Below, piece by piece: positions 1-8,212 of a stretch of 64,000 nt of DNA. This DNA is from Algoriphagus sp. AGSA1 (GTDB taxonomy: Bacteria; Bacteroidota; Bacteroidia; Cytophagales; Cyclobacteriaceae), in the NCBI RefSeq assembly GCF_021390545.1, contig NZ_JAJUWR010000028.1, positions 27,457 through 91,456 on the forward strand, in the 5' to 3' direction. How positions within the stretch are numbered: the stretch's first letter is position 1; every line of letters begins with the position of its first letter. The notes under the pieces were generated by a model. It did no database searches, was not told where the DNA came from, and saw nothing but the letters and a program-made list of their open reading frames with translations. The position numbers and the translations under genes are program-made.

Positions 1-10
1 ATGATCCTTT

Positions 11-67
11 ATAAAAAGATATTCAAAACCTAGTTTTTACTAAGTAATCCAGGTTTTGAATATCTTT
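11..67 (-). terminator. Rho-independent terminator of the first lipoprotein gene
   Basis: Bases 15-31 and 51-67 form a perfect 17-bp inverted repeat around a 19-base loop. Read on the minus strand the hairpin starts a few bases after the stop codon of the 72-569 gene and is followed by a T-rich run, so it fits an intrinsic terminator. Confidence 0.75.
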
Positions 68-71
68 ATTA

Positions 72-569
72 TTAATAAACGCGAACATACTCTTTTACTT
101 CAAAAGGATCCTCACAGGGCAAGAGGTCTTCCTGGCAGTTCTCTTGGAAAATCATTTTGGTATTGTTCTCCTCAAAAACCAAGGAAGCTGTAGGCATCCG
201 GAAATAATCTATTATCCCAGCATTCAATTCTTCCTTTGGGACATAAAAATTCTCCTCACGATGGTCTATCCAGCTAGCCAGATCCGGGGAATAGCTGAAA
301 GTCTCTCCATCCCATTCATAACTATCGTCATAATAAAAGCGATAGCCTAAATCAGAGCCAGTCTCTGTTTGGCGCACAGTAGTTCTAAATTGATATTGGT
401 TCTCAGATTTAAACTCCAGTGTATTGACCACCCAATAATCCACTGAATCTACATAAAAACGATCTTCCCATGTACCTGACAACTGGTTCGGGGACTTATC
501 CTCAACATCATCACAAGACACAAAGCTGATAGAAATCAACAAAACGGCAAGAAGTGAAAAAGCTTTCAT
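72..569 (-). CDS. Hypothetical lipoprotein
   Basis: A 165-residue protein that I cannot assign to a named family. It starts with a short lysine-containing signal peptide and a hydrophobic stretch ending in a lipobox-like VSC, with Cys19 as the likely lipidated residue, so it is probably a membrane-anchored lipoprotein facing the periplasm or cell surface. The rest is acidic and rich in aromatic and beta-prone residues, with a GTWEDRF segment near residue 32 reminiscent of small lipocalin-like Bacteroidota lipoproteins. It stands alone, with its own terminator downstream. Function unknown. Confidence 0.7.
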   Translation of the reverse strand: MKAFSLLAVLLISISFVSCDDVEDKSPNQLSGTWEDRFYVDSVDYWVVNTLEFKSENQYQFRTTVRQTETGSDLGYRFYYDDSYEWDGETFSYSPDLASWIDHREENFYVPKEELNAGIIDYFRMPTASLVFEENNTKMIFQENCQEDLLPCEDPFEVKEYVRVY

Positions 570-642
570 TTCATGAATCAGTTTGGTTCATATTCACAAT
601 ACGAATCCCGGAAAATGAACGCTACAAAACGAACCCATCTTT

Positions 643-1305
643 TTAGGAAGTAAATCTTGCGATCGGAGTCCTCCCCCCTTTGGTCTTTGTCTCCAGCCCT
701 ACCAAAACTTCCGCATCTAAAGGCAGGAAAACATCTACCCTAGAGCCGAATTTGATGAATCCGAATTCTCCGCCTTGTACCAATTCTGAACCTGGTTTCA
801 CGTACCATTTTATCCTTCTAGCCAAGGCCCCGGCGATTTGTCTTACAAGCAGCTTGGTCCCATTTTCATGTTTGATCACCATAGTGGTCCGCTCATTCTC
901 AGTACTGGATTTTGGGTGCCAAGCCACAAGATATTTACCCTTATGGTACTGGAAAAACTCCACTACGCCTTTGATAGGAGACCTTGTAATATGCACATTG
1001 ATAGGAGACATGAATATGGAGACCTGCCTTCGGCTCTCCTTCAGGTATTCCTCCTCAAAAGTCTCTTCAATCACCACAACTTTCCCGTCCACAGGGGCAT
1101 ATACCAGGTTTTCATCCGATGGCAACTTAAAGATCGGACTTCTGAAAAACTGGAGAATAATCAAATAAAGCACAATACTCCCTAAAACAGCAACATTAGA
1201 TAGTACCCTGGCATCAGGAATAAAATAGATAATGAGGTAGTTACCGGCCACTAAAATAATCAGAAGCCAAAATAACAGGATCCTTCCTTCGCGGTGTATA
1301 GTCAT
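643..1305 (-). CDS. psd: Phosphatidylserine decarboxylase family protein
   Basis: Converts phosphatidylserine to phosphatidylethanolamine at the inner membrane. The 220-residue length fits the short (archaeal/Bacteroidota) Psd type. Two hydrophobic segments lie at about residues 9-28 and 33-53. The characteristic Gly-Ser self-cleavage site is visible as KFGS at residues 185-188, where autocleavage would give the pyruvoyl group on Ser188. The APVDGKV and MSPINVHITRSP motifs (about 70-76 and 99-110) are also family hallmarks. It lies last in a minus-strand series that also contains cdsA, so two phospholipid genes are close together. The terminator of the preceding dehydrogenase separates the two genes, so psd probably has its own promoter. 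Confidence 0.93.
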   Translation of the reverse strand: MTIHREGRILLFWLLIILVAGNYLIIYFIPDARVLSNVAVLGSIVLYLIILQFFRSPIFKLPSDENLVYAPVDGKVVVIEETFEEEYLKESRRQVSIFMSPINVHITRSPIKGVVEFFQYHKGKYLVAWHPKSSTENERTTMVIKHENGTKLLVRQIAGALARRIKWYVKPGSELVQGGEFGFIKFGSRVDVFLPLDAEVLVGLETKTKGGRTPIARFTS

Positions 1306-1316
1306 AAGCTTTAAAA

Positions 1317-1344
1317 CTAAAAGGCGTGGATTTCACTCCACGCC
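1317..1344 (-). terminator. Intrinsic terminator after the dehydrogenase gene
   Basis: An 8-bp perfect stem (GGCGTGGA at 1323-1330 with TCCACGCC at 1337-1344) is followed on the minus strand by a T-run at 1319-1322. It sits just after the stop codon of the 1378-2655 gene. Confidence 0.8.
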
Positions 1345-1377
1345 TCAAAGATAAAATATTCTTTCGATAGAAAAGAC

Positions 1378-2655
1378 TTAGAAGCCCCCTCTAAATGTAT
1401 AAGTCTTCGCTACTTTATCGATTGCGACGATATATGCCGCTATTCTCATCGGCACATCATATTTCTGAGATGCCTGATAGACCATTTCAAAGGAATCCTT
1501 CATGATACGGTCAGAACGTCTGTTCACACGATCTGCCGTCCATTTATATCCCAATCTATTCTGAACCCACTCGAAATAAGAAACAGTCACCCCCCCCGCA
1601 TTGGCCAAGATATCCGGCACAGCCATGATCCCCTTTTCATTGATAATGGCATCAGCTTTTGCCGAAGTGGGACCATTGGCCCCTTCTACGATGAGCCTTG
1701 CTCTGATGTCGTTCACATTATGTATAGTGATCACATCTTCCACGGCAGCTGGCACAAGTACATCTACATCCAAAGTCAATAGATCAGCGGGATTATCCAT
1801 TTTATCACCACCGGCAAAATCAGCCAAATGGCCTCCATTAGCATCTCTAAACTCAATCGCTTTCACTATATCAATGCCTTTCTCGTTGTAAAACGCACCG
1901 GTGTGATCGGAAATAGCCACGATTTTCAGCCCTCTTTCTTCCAACAATCTTGCTGCCCAAGAACCTACATTGCCAAAGCCCTGTACAGCACAAGTGGCCT
2001 GAAATGGATTGATCTTGAGTTTTTGCATGGCTGCCAGTGCGGTAACCATTACTCCTCGGCCAGTAGCCTCCGTTCTCCCCAAGGATCCCCCAAGCACCAA
2101 CGGCTTACCGGTAACGACCGAACTCACTGTCATCCCCTTAGCCTTGGAATACTCATCCATCAACCAAGCCATCTCTCTAGGCCCGGTTCCCATATCGGGA
2201 GCAGGTATATCTTTGTCTGGGCCAAACACATCGATCATAGCCATCGTATAAGCTCTGACCAAGCGCTCGATTTCTCCCTTGGACATTTCCCGGGGGTTAC
2301 ATCGTACCCCACCTTTACCTCCACCATAAGGGATATCCACCACAGCACACTTCCATGTCATCCAGGCCGCAAGAGCCCGTACCTCATCGATATGTACATC
2401 TGGTGCGAAGCGGATACCGCCTTTTGCCGGGCCTAAAATATTGGAATGAATCACACGTATTCCTTCGAAGACCTGGATTTTCCCACTGTCCATCGTGATG
2501 GGAAGAGATACGATTACTTGTTTGGCAGGGTTTTTCAAGACATTGTACACCTCATCGGAGAGGCCAAGCTTTTCAGCTGCAATGTTGAATCTTTCCATCA
2601 TTGACTCCAAAGGGTTTTCTTTATCCTTGATCGGAGCCGGTTCAATGTAAGCCAT
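1378..2655 (-). CDS. gdhA: Glu/Leu/Phe/Val dehydrogenase (glutamate dehydrogenase type)
   Basis: A 425-residue NAD(P)-dependent amino-acid dehydrogenase, most likely interconverting glutamate and 2-oxoglutarate plus ammonia in the cytoplasm. The substrate-binding half carries PYGGGKGGV with the catalytic lysine at about residue 114, and PDMGTGPREM near 153-162. The Rossmann half has VQGFGNVGS at about 224-232. Length and motifs match the bacterial hexameric GDH of about 420 residues. Leucine or phenylalanine dehydrogenases are shorter (about 350-370), which favours glutamate; the cofactor cannot be read from the sequence by eye. It is followed by a clear terminator. Confidence 0.92.
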   Translation of the reverse strand: MAYIEPAPIKDKENPLESMMERFNIAAEKLGLSDEVYNVLKNPAKQVIVSLPITMDSGKIQVFEGIRVIHSNILGPAKGGIRFAPDVHIDEVRALAAWMTWKCAVVDIPYGGGKGGVRCNPREMSKGEIERLVRAYTMAMIDVFGPDKDIPAPDMGTGPREMAWLMDEYSKAKGMTVSSVVTGKPLVLGGSLGRTEATGRGVMVTALAAMQKLKINPFQATCAVQGFGNVGSWAARLLEERGLKIVAISDHTGAFYNEKGIDIVKAIEFRDANGGHLADFAGGDKMDNPADLLTLDVDVLVPAAVEDVITIHNVNDIRARLIVEGANGPTSAKADAIINEKGIMAVPDILANAGGVTVSYFEWVQNRLGYKWTADRVNRRSDRIMKDSFEMVYQASQKYDVPMRIAAYIVAIDKVAKTYTFRGGF

Positions 2656-2725
2656 ATTCGGGTTTGATTTAGTTATTCAAATGCGACACAATATTAAGCA
2701 GATTTTCAATCAAGAGGGTTTCATA

Positions 2726-3565
2726 TTAGAATATTTTCAAAAAGGCAGTAATAAATGGCACCGAAAGTAACAATCCGTCAAAACGATCCATAAATCCCCC
2801 ATGGCCTGGGAGCCCTCTACCTGAATCTTTGATCTCTATAGAACGCTTAAAAAGCGACTCAATCAGATCACCATAAGTTCCGGCGATAATGATGATACCG
2901 GCTATGACCAGCCACTTCCAATCATCAATCACATGAAAATACCGGGTCAGGGCAAAAGCCACCCCAATTGCTGAAAAGGCCCCGCCCAAAAAGCCTTCCC
3001 AGGATTTTTTGGGAGAGACTCGTTCGAATAACTTAGTCTTACCAAATTTTGTTCCAGCAAAATAAGCCCCGGTATCACTCGCCCAAAGAATGAGCAGACA
3101 GCCAATGATAATCTCGTAATTATAGGTGGCATCTACTGAAAATACGGCAAGATTCAGCAAGGAAAAGGGCACTGCCACATAAAACAACCCCAAAAACGTG
3201 TAAGCTACCCCTGTAAAAGGTTTTTTATCGGTTTTCTTATATAGCTTGATAAAGAAGGTCAACGAGACTATCGGAAAGATGAAGAAAAAATACTTATCTG
3301 ATAAATGTTCCTTTTCCACCATAAATGTGAGACAGAAAATCATCAATCCCAGAAAAGTCCCAAAACTCTTGAGAGGAAGCATTCCATCTAGGCCGCTCAG
3401 CTTATAGAACTCCATCTGGGAAAATGCCAGAATCAACGCAAAAACCAAAAAGTAAGTGTAATCAGAATAAATACATCCGCCTACAATCACCAAGGCACCA
3501 AACAAAGCCGTAATCGCCCGCTGTCCCAGATTGCTGTAATTATTGATACTAAAACGAGATCTCAT
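2726..3565 (-). CDS. cdsA: Phosphatidate cytidylyltransferase
   Basis: Makes CDP-diacylglycerol from phosphatidate and CTP at the inner membrane, the branch-point substrate for phosphatidylserine and phosphatidylglycerol synthesis. The 279-residue protein is almost entirely hydrophobic segments. Near the C-terminus it shows the CTP-transferase signature SLFKRSIEIKDSG followed by LPGHGGFMDRFDG, with the conserved K-D, H-G-G and D-R-x-D residues. The start overlaps the stop of the upstream DUF2007 gene by 17 bases, so the two are co-transcribed. With psd nearby, the locus covers two steps of aminophospholipid synthesis. Confidence 0.95.
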   Translation of the reverse strand: MRSRFSINNYSNLGQRAITALFGALVIVGGCIYSDYTYFLVFALILAFSQMEFYKLSGLDGMLPLKSFGTFLGLMIFCLTFMVEKEHLSDKYFFFIFPIVSLTFFIKLYKKTDKKPFTGVAYTFLGLFYVAVPFSLLNLAVFSVDATYNYEIIIGCLLILWASDTGAYFAGTKFGKTKLFERVSPKKSWEGFLGGAFSAIGVAFALTRYFHVIDDWKWLVIAGIIIIAGTYGDLIESLFKRSIEIKDSGRGLPGHGGFMDRFDGLLLSVPFITAFLKIF

Positions 3566-3755
3566 TCTGGACTATGTTAGTGGCTCTCATCATATCTTCT
3601 TGCTGCACATGCACCTCGAAATTTCCAAAAATCTGATAAACCGTTTCCTTTTTATTCAACACCACGGCCTGTATTTGATGTTCCTCCAAAATCCCCTTGA
3701 CGATCTCAGCCCTCACCTGCATAGCACTTTCAAATACTTTGTTCCAGTTTTCCAT
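3549..3755 (-). CDS. DUF2007-type small protein
   Basis: A 68-residue soluble protein starting MENWNKVFESAMQVRAEI. The pattern of an N-terminal strand, a helix and a short beta hairpin (EVHVQQEDMMRATNI) matches the DUF2007 'putative signal transducing protein' family, whose fold resembles PII/ferredoxin-like domains; the molecular function is unknown. Its start lies inside the last codons of the CPBP protease gene (26-base overlap) and its end overlaps the start of cdsA, so the three are translationally coupled. The coupling suggests, but does not prove, a role linked to membrane enzymes. Confidence 0.8.
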   Translation of the reverse strand: MENWNKVFESAMQVRAEIVKGILEEHQIQAVVLNKKETVYQIFGNFEVHVQQEDMMRATNIVQNEISF

Positions 3756-4680
3756 TGGGTTTATTTATTTTCTTAAAGTAAAAGATTCCTGCCATAAGAA
3801 CCAATAAACCTGTCAAAGCAGCAGGATAAGATACGGTATCGGTAGATTCAAAATCAAAATCAATCCAACCTTGGTTACTGGCATATATCAGAAGGACAGT
3901 GAAGGTGTTGTTGAAAATATGAGCCAGAATTGGGTACGTAAGACTACCAGAATAATAATATAAATAGCCAAATATCCCGCCTAGCAACATTCTCGGCAGA
4001 AAGCCATAAAACTGTACATGGATGGCAGAGAAAATAAAAGCGGTCAACCATATCCCGACATGGGCATTGCCGGTATATAAATGCATTTTAGGCTGGAGCA
4101 ATCCCCTGAAGAGCATTTCTTCACCTATTCCCGCTAATATACCAATCACCAATATCCCTGCGAACAGTTCCGGAATAGTCTGGAAGTCTGTAATGAACTT
4201 TGTCAGTTCAGCCATTTGATCCTCCATTTCACGCATCCATATTTCTATGTCAGACATAAAGTCGGGCAAAACAAGGTTAGAATTGAGGTATCCGAGAAAT
4301 CCATTCACAAGCATCCCTCCAAACACAATCATCAACATCAAAAGTCCTCCCTTCCAGTTAAACCGAGCCAACTGCACCTCCCACTGTAGATTAGCCTGGT
4401 CTATAAAGTGTATCACTATAGAAGCCGCCACCCAGAATCCAATTCCTGAACCGATCCCTTGGACAAAATAAATCGCCATACGGCCATTTGGATTGGTAAA
4501 ATCCCCTGTCAACATGCTTATAGTCTCTGCCATACTCATATTGAAAAGGTATGGAACCACTGCCATCGCCGAGACTTGCAGGATCACCAAAATGCCAATT
4601 GACACTAAAACAATGACTATCAGGGACAAGAGCCAATTTTTACGTTTGGCTATTTCAGATTCAGTTTCGTATATCTCCAT
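3730..4680 (-). CDS. CPBP family intramembrane metalloprotease
   Basis: A 316-residue polytopic membrane protein of the CAAX protease/bacteriocin-processing (Abi) family. Motif 1 is GEEMLFRG (Glu187, Glu188, Arg192), motif 2 contains His221 in FIFSAIHVQFYG, and motif 3 has His254 in LAHIFNNT; these residues build the glutamate/histidine metal site. The ATG at 4680 was chosen because the longer open frame to 4893 runs antisense into dusB, and its extra residues are not membrane-like, while MEIYETESEIAKRKNW gives a normal cytoplasmic N-terminus before the first TM (about 17-40). Substrate unknown. First gene of the CPBP-DUF2007-cdsA overlapping set. Confidence 0.88.
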   Translation of the reverse strand: MEIYETESEIAKRKNWLLSLIVIVLVSIGILVILQVSAMAVVPYLFNMSMAETISMLTGDFTNPNGRMAIYFVQGIGSGIGFWVAASIVIHFIDQANLQWEVQLARFNWKGGLLMLMIVFGGMLVNGFLGYLNSNLVLPDFMSDIEIWMREMEDQMAELTKFITDFQTIPELFAGILVIGILAGIGEEMLFRGLLQPKMHLYTGNAHVGIWLTAFIFSAIHVQFYGFLPRMLLGGIFGYLYYYSGSLTYPILAHIFNNTFTVLLIYASNQGWIDFDFESTDTVSYPAALTGLLVLMAGIFYFKKINKPNGKLEQSI

Positions 4681-4700
4681 ATTTGAGGTAAATTTACGTG

Positions 4701-4708
4701 CAAATTTA
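4701..4708 (-). promoter_or_regulatory. Bacteroidota -7 element for the CPBP operon
   Basis: The minus strand reads TAAATTTG here, a match to the Bacteroidota sigma-factor -7 consensus TAnnTTTG, about 20 bases upstream of the CPBP ATG. No good -33 TTG is seen at the usual spacing, and the site overlaps the region just before the divergent dusB start, so the call is moderate. Confidence 0.4.
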
Positions 4709-4717
4709 AAATAAGAA

Positions 4718-5707
4718 GTGGTTAAGATAGGAAACTTGGAATTAGGGGACTTTCCCCTGCTGCTCGCACCAATGGAAGATGTGAGTGATCCTCCGTTCAG
4801 AGCAGTCTGTAAACAGAATGGTGCTGATCTGATGTACACAGAGTTTATCAGCTCTGAAGGACTGATACGGGATGCCGCAAAAAGTGTCGCCAAGCTCGAT
4901 ATTTTCGATTATGAAAGACCCATAGGGATACAGATTTTCGGCAACGAGATAGACTCTATGCGCGAAGCTGCGGCTATAGTAGAAGAAGCCAATCCCGATA
5001 TTCTGGATATCAATTACGGCTGCCCGGTAAACAAGGTGGCCTGTAAAGGTGCCGGTGCCGGAATTCTCTTGGACATTGATAAAATGGTGTCCATGACAGC
5101 AGAGATCGTGAAGGCAGTGAATATTCCCGTGACAGTAAAAACCCGCCTGGGTTGGGACAATGACACCATCCGCATCGTAGAAGTGGCTGAGCGTCTCCAA
5201 GACGTGGGAATACAGGCTATCAGCATTCACGCCCGCACGCGCAAGCAAATGTATAAAGGTGAAGCTGACTGGAGCTACCTCAATCAAGTGAAAGACAATC
5301 CCCGTTTACATATTCCGGTTTTTGGCAATGGAGATATCGATTCACCTGAAAAAGCACTGGAATACAAGAATAAATACAACGTGGACGGAATGATGATCGG
5401 CAGGGCATCCATAGGTTATCCATGGATATTCAATGAGATCAAACATTTCCTAGCTACTGGAGAAAAACTTGCCGCTCCGGGATTGGATGAGCGGATTGCC
5501 GTCGCAAAAAAACACCTGGACTTCTCTGTAGAATGGAAGGGCCCCAAACTGGGAATCCTGGAAATGAGGAGACACTACACTAATTACTTCCGGGGAATGC
5601 CGAATTTCAAGCAATATCGTACCGAAATGGTCACTGCCGAGACTTATGAGCAGGTCTGTGAGATTTTGGAGCAAGTTTCCGATATCTATGCAGATCATGT
5701 GTTTTAG
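4718..5707 (+). CDS. dusB: tRNA-dihydrouridine synthase
   Basis: FMN-dependent reduction of uridine to dihydrouridine in tRNA D-loops. The 329-residue length fits the DusB type. Motifs are LLLAPMEDVSDPPFR near residues 14-28, the catalytic DINYGCPVNKVACKGAGAG with Cys102, TVKTRLGWD, IHARTRKQMYKG and the phosphate-binding GMMIGRASIGYPW. The start is a GTG at 4718 (GTG GTT AAG ATA GGA); this is the usual place for a Dus N-terminus and no ATG lies nearby. Divergently oriented to the CPBP operon with only 37 bases between the starts, so the two promoters must overlap. Confidence 0.95.
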   Translation: MVKIGNLELGDFPLLLAPMEDVSDPPFRAVCKQNGADLMYTEFISSEGLIRDAAKSVAKLDIFDYERPIGIQIFGNEIDSMREAAAIVEEANPDILDINYGCPVNKVACKGAGAGILLDIDKMVSMTAEIVKAVNIPVTVKTRLGWDNDTIRIVEVAERLQDVGIQAISIHARTRKQMYKGEADWSYLNQVKDNPRLHIPVFGNGDIDSPEKALEYKNKYNVDGMMIGRASIGYPWIFNEIKHFLATGEKLAAPGLDERIAVAKKHLDFSVEWKGPKLGILEMRRHYTNYFRGMPNFKQYRTEMVTAETYEQVCEILEQVSDIYADHVF

Positions 5708-5731
5708 GAAACAGAGTTAAAAAGTTGAAAG

Positions 5732-5767
5732 ATGGTAAAGTTGGAAGGTTAGATTCAACTTTACCAT
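5732..5767 (+). repeat. 12-bp perfect inverted repeat after dusB
   Basis: ATGGTAAAGTTG (5732-5743) is the exact reverse complement of CAACTTTACCAT (5756-5767) around a 12-base loop. It lies just after dusB and has no T-run after it, so it may be a weak terminator or a mobile-repeat scrap. The left arm plus loop recurs at 21766-21786 (18 of 21 bases the same). Confidence 0.6.
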
Positions 5768-5829
5768 TAGTCTAAGCTTGTTAGCTCTCTGCGGAAAATC
5801 CTGCTTGATTTAGGTCGATATTCCTTGAA

Positions 5830-7044
5830 TCAGAAGGTACGCAACAAAAAATCAGATAGGTGAACGTGTTGCACACCTTCAATGGATTCTTTCCAAAAAT
5901 CATCTAATGTGACCACAAATTTTGGGTATTGATCCTTGACTGACAAAAGGGTGGAAAATTCCCGTTCGATAGTTTGCTCGCTTTCTAACTTATATGCTAC
6001 TTGAGCATAGATTTTTCGACCTTGCTTCTCGGCTATGAAGTCAATTTCCTTATCAAGGTATTTTCCTACATAAACGGTGTATCCTCTTCTTTTGAATTCC
6101 AAGTAAACAATGTTTTCCAAAATACCCGAAATCATTCTATCCCGATAACCCATGGTAGCATAGAGTAAGCCCACATCGCTCAAATAGAATTTCTCTTGGG
6201 TCTTCAAAATTTCCTTCCCTTTGATATCATACCGGGATGCACGGTATAAAATAAAAGCACCCTCCAGCGCATTGAGATAATTATATACCGTATTGATATC
6301 TATTTTCCGTTGTTGGCTTTTGAAATAGTCAGCTACATTTTTGCCGGAAAAAGTATTGCCAATATTATCAAAAGCATATTTGACAATCCTCTCCAATAGC
6401 TCCACATCCCTGATTTTGAAGCGTTGTACCGTGTCTCGAAGGATGACAGAAGAATAGATGTCATACACTACTTTATAGGCTGTTTCCACCGAATAATCAG
6501 CAGTATGTATGACAGGAAAGCCCCCCAAACGCAAATAGGAAAGAAATGCGGTTTTGTTATCAGCTTTATCTTTTGGGAAATAGGCAGACCTAAACTGTAA
6601 ATATTCGGAAAAAGAAAGCGTATAAACAGGAATCTCCACATAGCGTCCAGCTAAATAGGTGGCCAACTCGGAAGACAAAAGATGGGAATTGGAGCCTGTA
6701 AGGTAAATATCCACATCAAAATCCACCAAAAATGAATTGACAGCTTTTTCCCATTCCACCACCTCTTGGATTTCACCCAGAAGCAAGTATGTTTTCTTCC
6801 CTTTTTGTATCCTGTCTGCGGCATAATTGTATAGCCGTGCAGCTGTGCGCAATTCGGAAAAAGTAAAACTTTCCAAGTTGATAAGAACGATTTGATCGAC
6901 ACCGATCCCCCTTGATAACAACTCTTCCTTGAGTAGCAATAGAGAGGTGGACTTGCCACATCTTCTTATTCCTGTCAGGATTTTGATCTGTGGCTTGTCG
7001 ATGAATTCTCGCAATTGCTCGAAGTAAGTTGTTCTTTCAATCAT
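5830..7044 (-). CDS. ATP-binding protein with DUF4143 domain (AAA family, altered Walker B)
   Basis: A 404-residue protein with an N-terminal AAA_14-type ATPase and a C-terminal DUF4143 domain, a common family in Bacteroidota and archaea with no settled function. Walker A is GIRRCGKST (residues 25-33). The position of Walker B reads TYLLLGEIQEV: the usual aspartate of LDEIQEV is Gly90 (codon GGT at 6775-6777, one transition from GAT), while Glu91 is kept. The C-terminal part has the restriction-enzyme-like ending EIDFIAEKQGRKIYAQVAY. It stands alone, flanked by AT-rich DNA and upstream palindromes, and is often mobile-associated. Catalysis may be weakened by the substitution. Confidence 0.85.
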   Translation of the reverse strand: MIERTTYFEQLREFIDKPQIKILTGIRRCGKSTSLLLLKEELLSRGIGVDQIVLINLESFTFSELRTAARLYNYAADRIQKGKKTYLLLGEIQEVVEWEKAVNSFLVDFDVDIYLTGSNSHLLSSELATYLAGRYVEIPVYTLSFSEYLQFRSAYFPKDKADNKTAFLSYLRLGGFPVIHTADYSVETAYKVVYDIYSSVILRDTVQRFKIRDVELLERIVKYAFDNIGNTFSGKNVADYFKSQQRKIDINTVYNYLNALEGAFILYRASRYDIKGKEILKTQEKFYLSDVGLLYATMGYRDRMISGILENIVYLEFKRRGYTVYVGKYLDKEIDFIAEKQGRKIYAQVAYKLESEQTIEREFSTLLSVKDQYPKFVVTLDDFWKESIEGVQHVHLSDFLLRTF

Positions 7045-7093
7045 ACTATTTAGGGTTATACCTCCAAATATTACCTTCTATCGTAAACAAATA

Positions 7094-7148
7094 ATGGTTA
7101 TAACCATAAAATTAAACCAATATACTGCAGTTTTATGGTTATAATCAT
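7094..7148. promoter_or_regulatory. Two near-identical palindromes upstream of the DUF4143 ATPase (candidate operator)
   Basis: ATGGTTATAACCAT at 7094-7107 is a perfect 14-bp palindrome. ATGGTTATAATCAT at 7135-7148 differs by one base and is flanked by TTTT and AAAA, so its dyad extends to 7131-7152. The starts are 41 bases apart, close to four helical turns, and the pair sits 50-105 bases before the ATPase start codon at 7044. This is the arrangement expected of a dimeric repressor binding two sites, but the regulator is unknown. Confidence 0.55.
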
Positions 7149-7300
7149 AAAAATTTCCATAGATTCTAGTGAGTAAAATTTAGCCAATTCACAACTGATA
7201 TTGTTTTTCGCAAAACAGCTTTTCAACTCCTGTAATTTTTCCGCAAACTTTTCTAGGGTTTTGCTTCCTTTGCAAAGCAGACAATCCACTGTCATAGCCC

Positions 7301-8212
7301 ATGCCCACTACCACCAACGACAGCACCTTGAAAAACTGGGGGTTGCTCCTCCTTCTTTCCCTGATTTGGGGCAGTTCATTTATCCTTATCAAAAGAGGGC
7401 TGGAGGTATTTTCCCCTGGAGAAGTAGGGGCATATAGAATTGTGGCCGCAGCTACGTTTTTATTGCCTCTCTCAATCCCACGGATTAAGAACCTTGACAA
7501 AACCCAGATCAATAACCTGATCATTGTAGGGCTTGTTGGCAGTTTTATCCCTGCATTCCTCTTTGCAAAAGCCCAGACACAACTAAGCAGTTCCCTTACG
7601 GGAGTCCTGAATGCACTTACGCCCCTGTCTGTAGTAGTCATCGGTGCATTGTTTTATCATTCCAAAATCACACGAAGAAATGCAATTGGCTTAGCAATTG
7701 CATTTATCGGGGTATTTATTTTGGTGACTGTAAAAGAAGGCACAGGATTCGGAGCTTTTGAGGATATCAACTCCCATGCATTCTACGTAATTCTGGCGTG
7801 CATCTGCTATGGGTTCAACCTGAATATCATCAAATACAAATTCGTTAAACTTAAGCCTATAGAAATCACTGCTATCTCCCTTCTCATGGTTTTGCCGATG
7901 GCATTGATCTATCTGATGGCGGGGACGCAGTTTTCATATAAAGTCGTGAACTCGGTTGGGGCCATGCCCGCCTTAGGATACCTTACTCTGCTAGGTGTAC
8001 TTGGAACAGCTATCGCTTTGATCATCTTCAATGTGATGGTGAAAACCGCCACACCGGTATTTGCGGCATCAGTTACTTACATCATTCCCATTGTAGCTAT
8101 ATTCTGGGGCGTTTTGGATGGGGAGGTTTTGCTTTTAGGCCACTATATAGGGATAGTCGCTGTGATCATAGGAGTGTGGGTAGGGAATAGGAAAAAGGTA
8201 ATTCAACCCTAA
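7301..8212 (+). CDS. DMT superfamily transporter (EamA family)
   Basis: A 303-residue inner-membrane protein with about ten hydrophobic segments arranged as two EamA repeats (about residues 10-140 and 155-295), each starting with a pattern like SLIWGSSFILIKRGL. This is the drug/metabolite transporter family, which mostly exports amino acids, metabolites or toxic compounds; the substrate cannot be told. The ATG at 7301 places MPTTTNDSTLKNW before TM1. Its TAA overlaps the stop codon of the convergent gene at 8209 by four bases, leaving no room for a separate terminator. Confidence 0.9.
   Translation: MPTTTNDSTLKNWGLLLLLSLIWGSSFILIKRGLEVFSPGEVGAYRIVAAATFLLPLSIPRIKNLDKTQINNLIIVGLVGSFIPAFLFAKAQTQLSSSLTGVLNALTPLSVVVIGALFYHSKITRRNAIGLAIAFIGVFILVTVKEGTGFGAFEDINSHAFYVILACICYGFNLNIIKYKFVKLKPIEITAISLLMVLPMALIYLMAGTQFSYKVVNSVGAMPALGYLTLLGVLGTAIALIIFNVMVKTATPVFAASVTYIIPIVAIFWGVLDGEVLLLGHYIGIVAVIIGVWVGNRKKVIQP

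Noticed and set aside
4681..4893. N-terminal extension of the CPBP protease to 4893
   Set aside because: It lies antisense inside dusB and its residues lack membrane character; the ATG at 4680 fits the family.
7098..7295. 65-residue minus-strand ORF upstream of the DUF4143 gene
   Set aside because: No family features; it runs through the palindromes and its composition follows AT-rich spacer.
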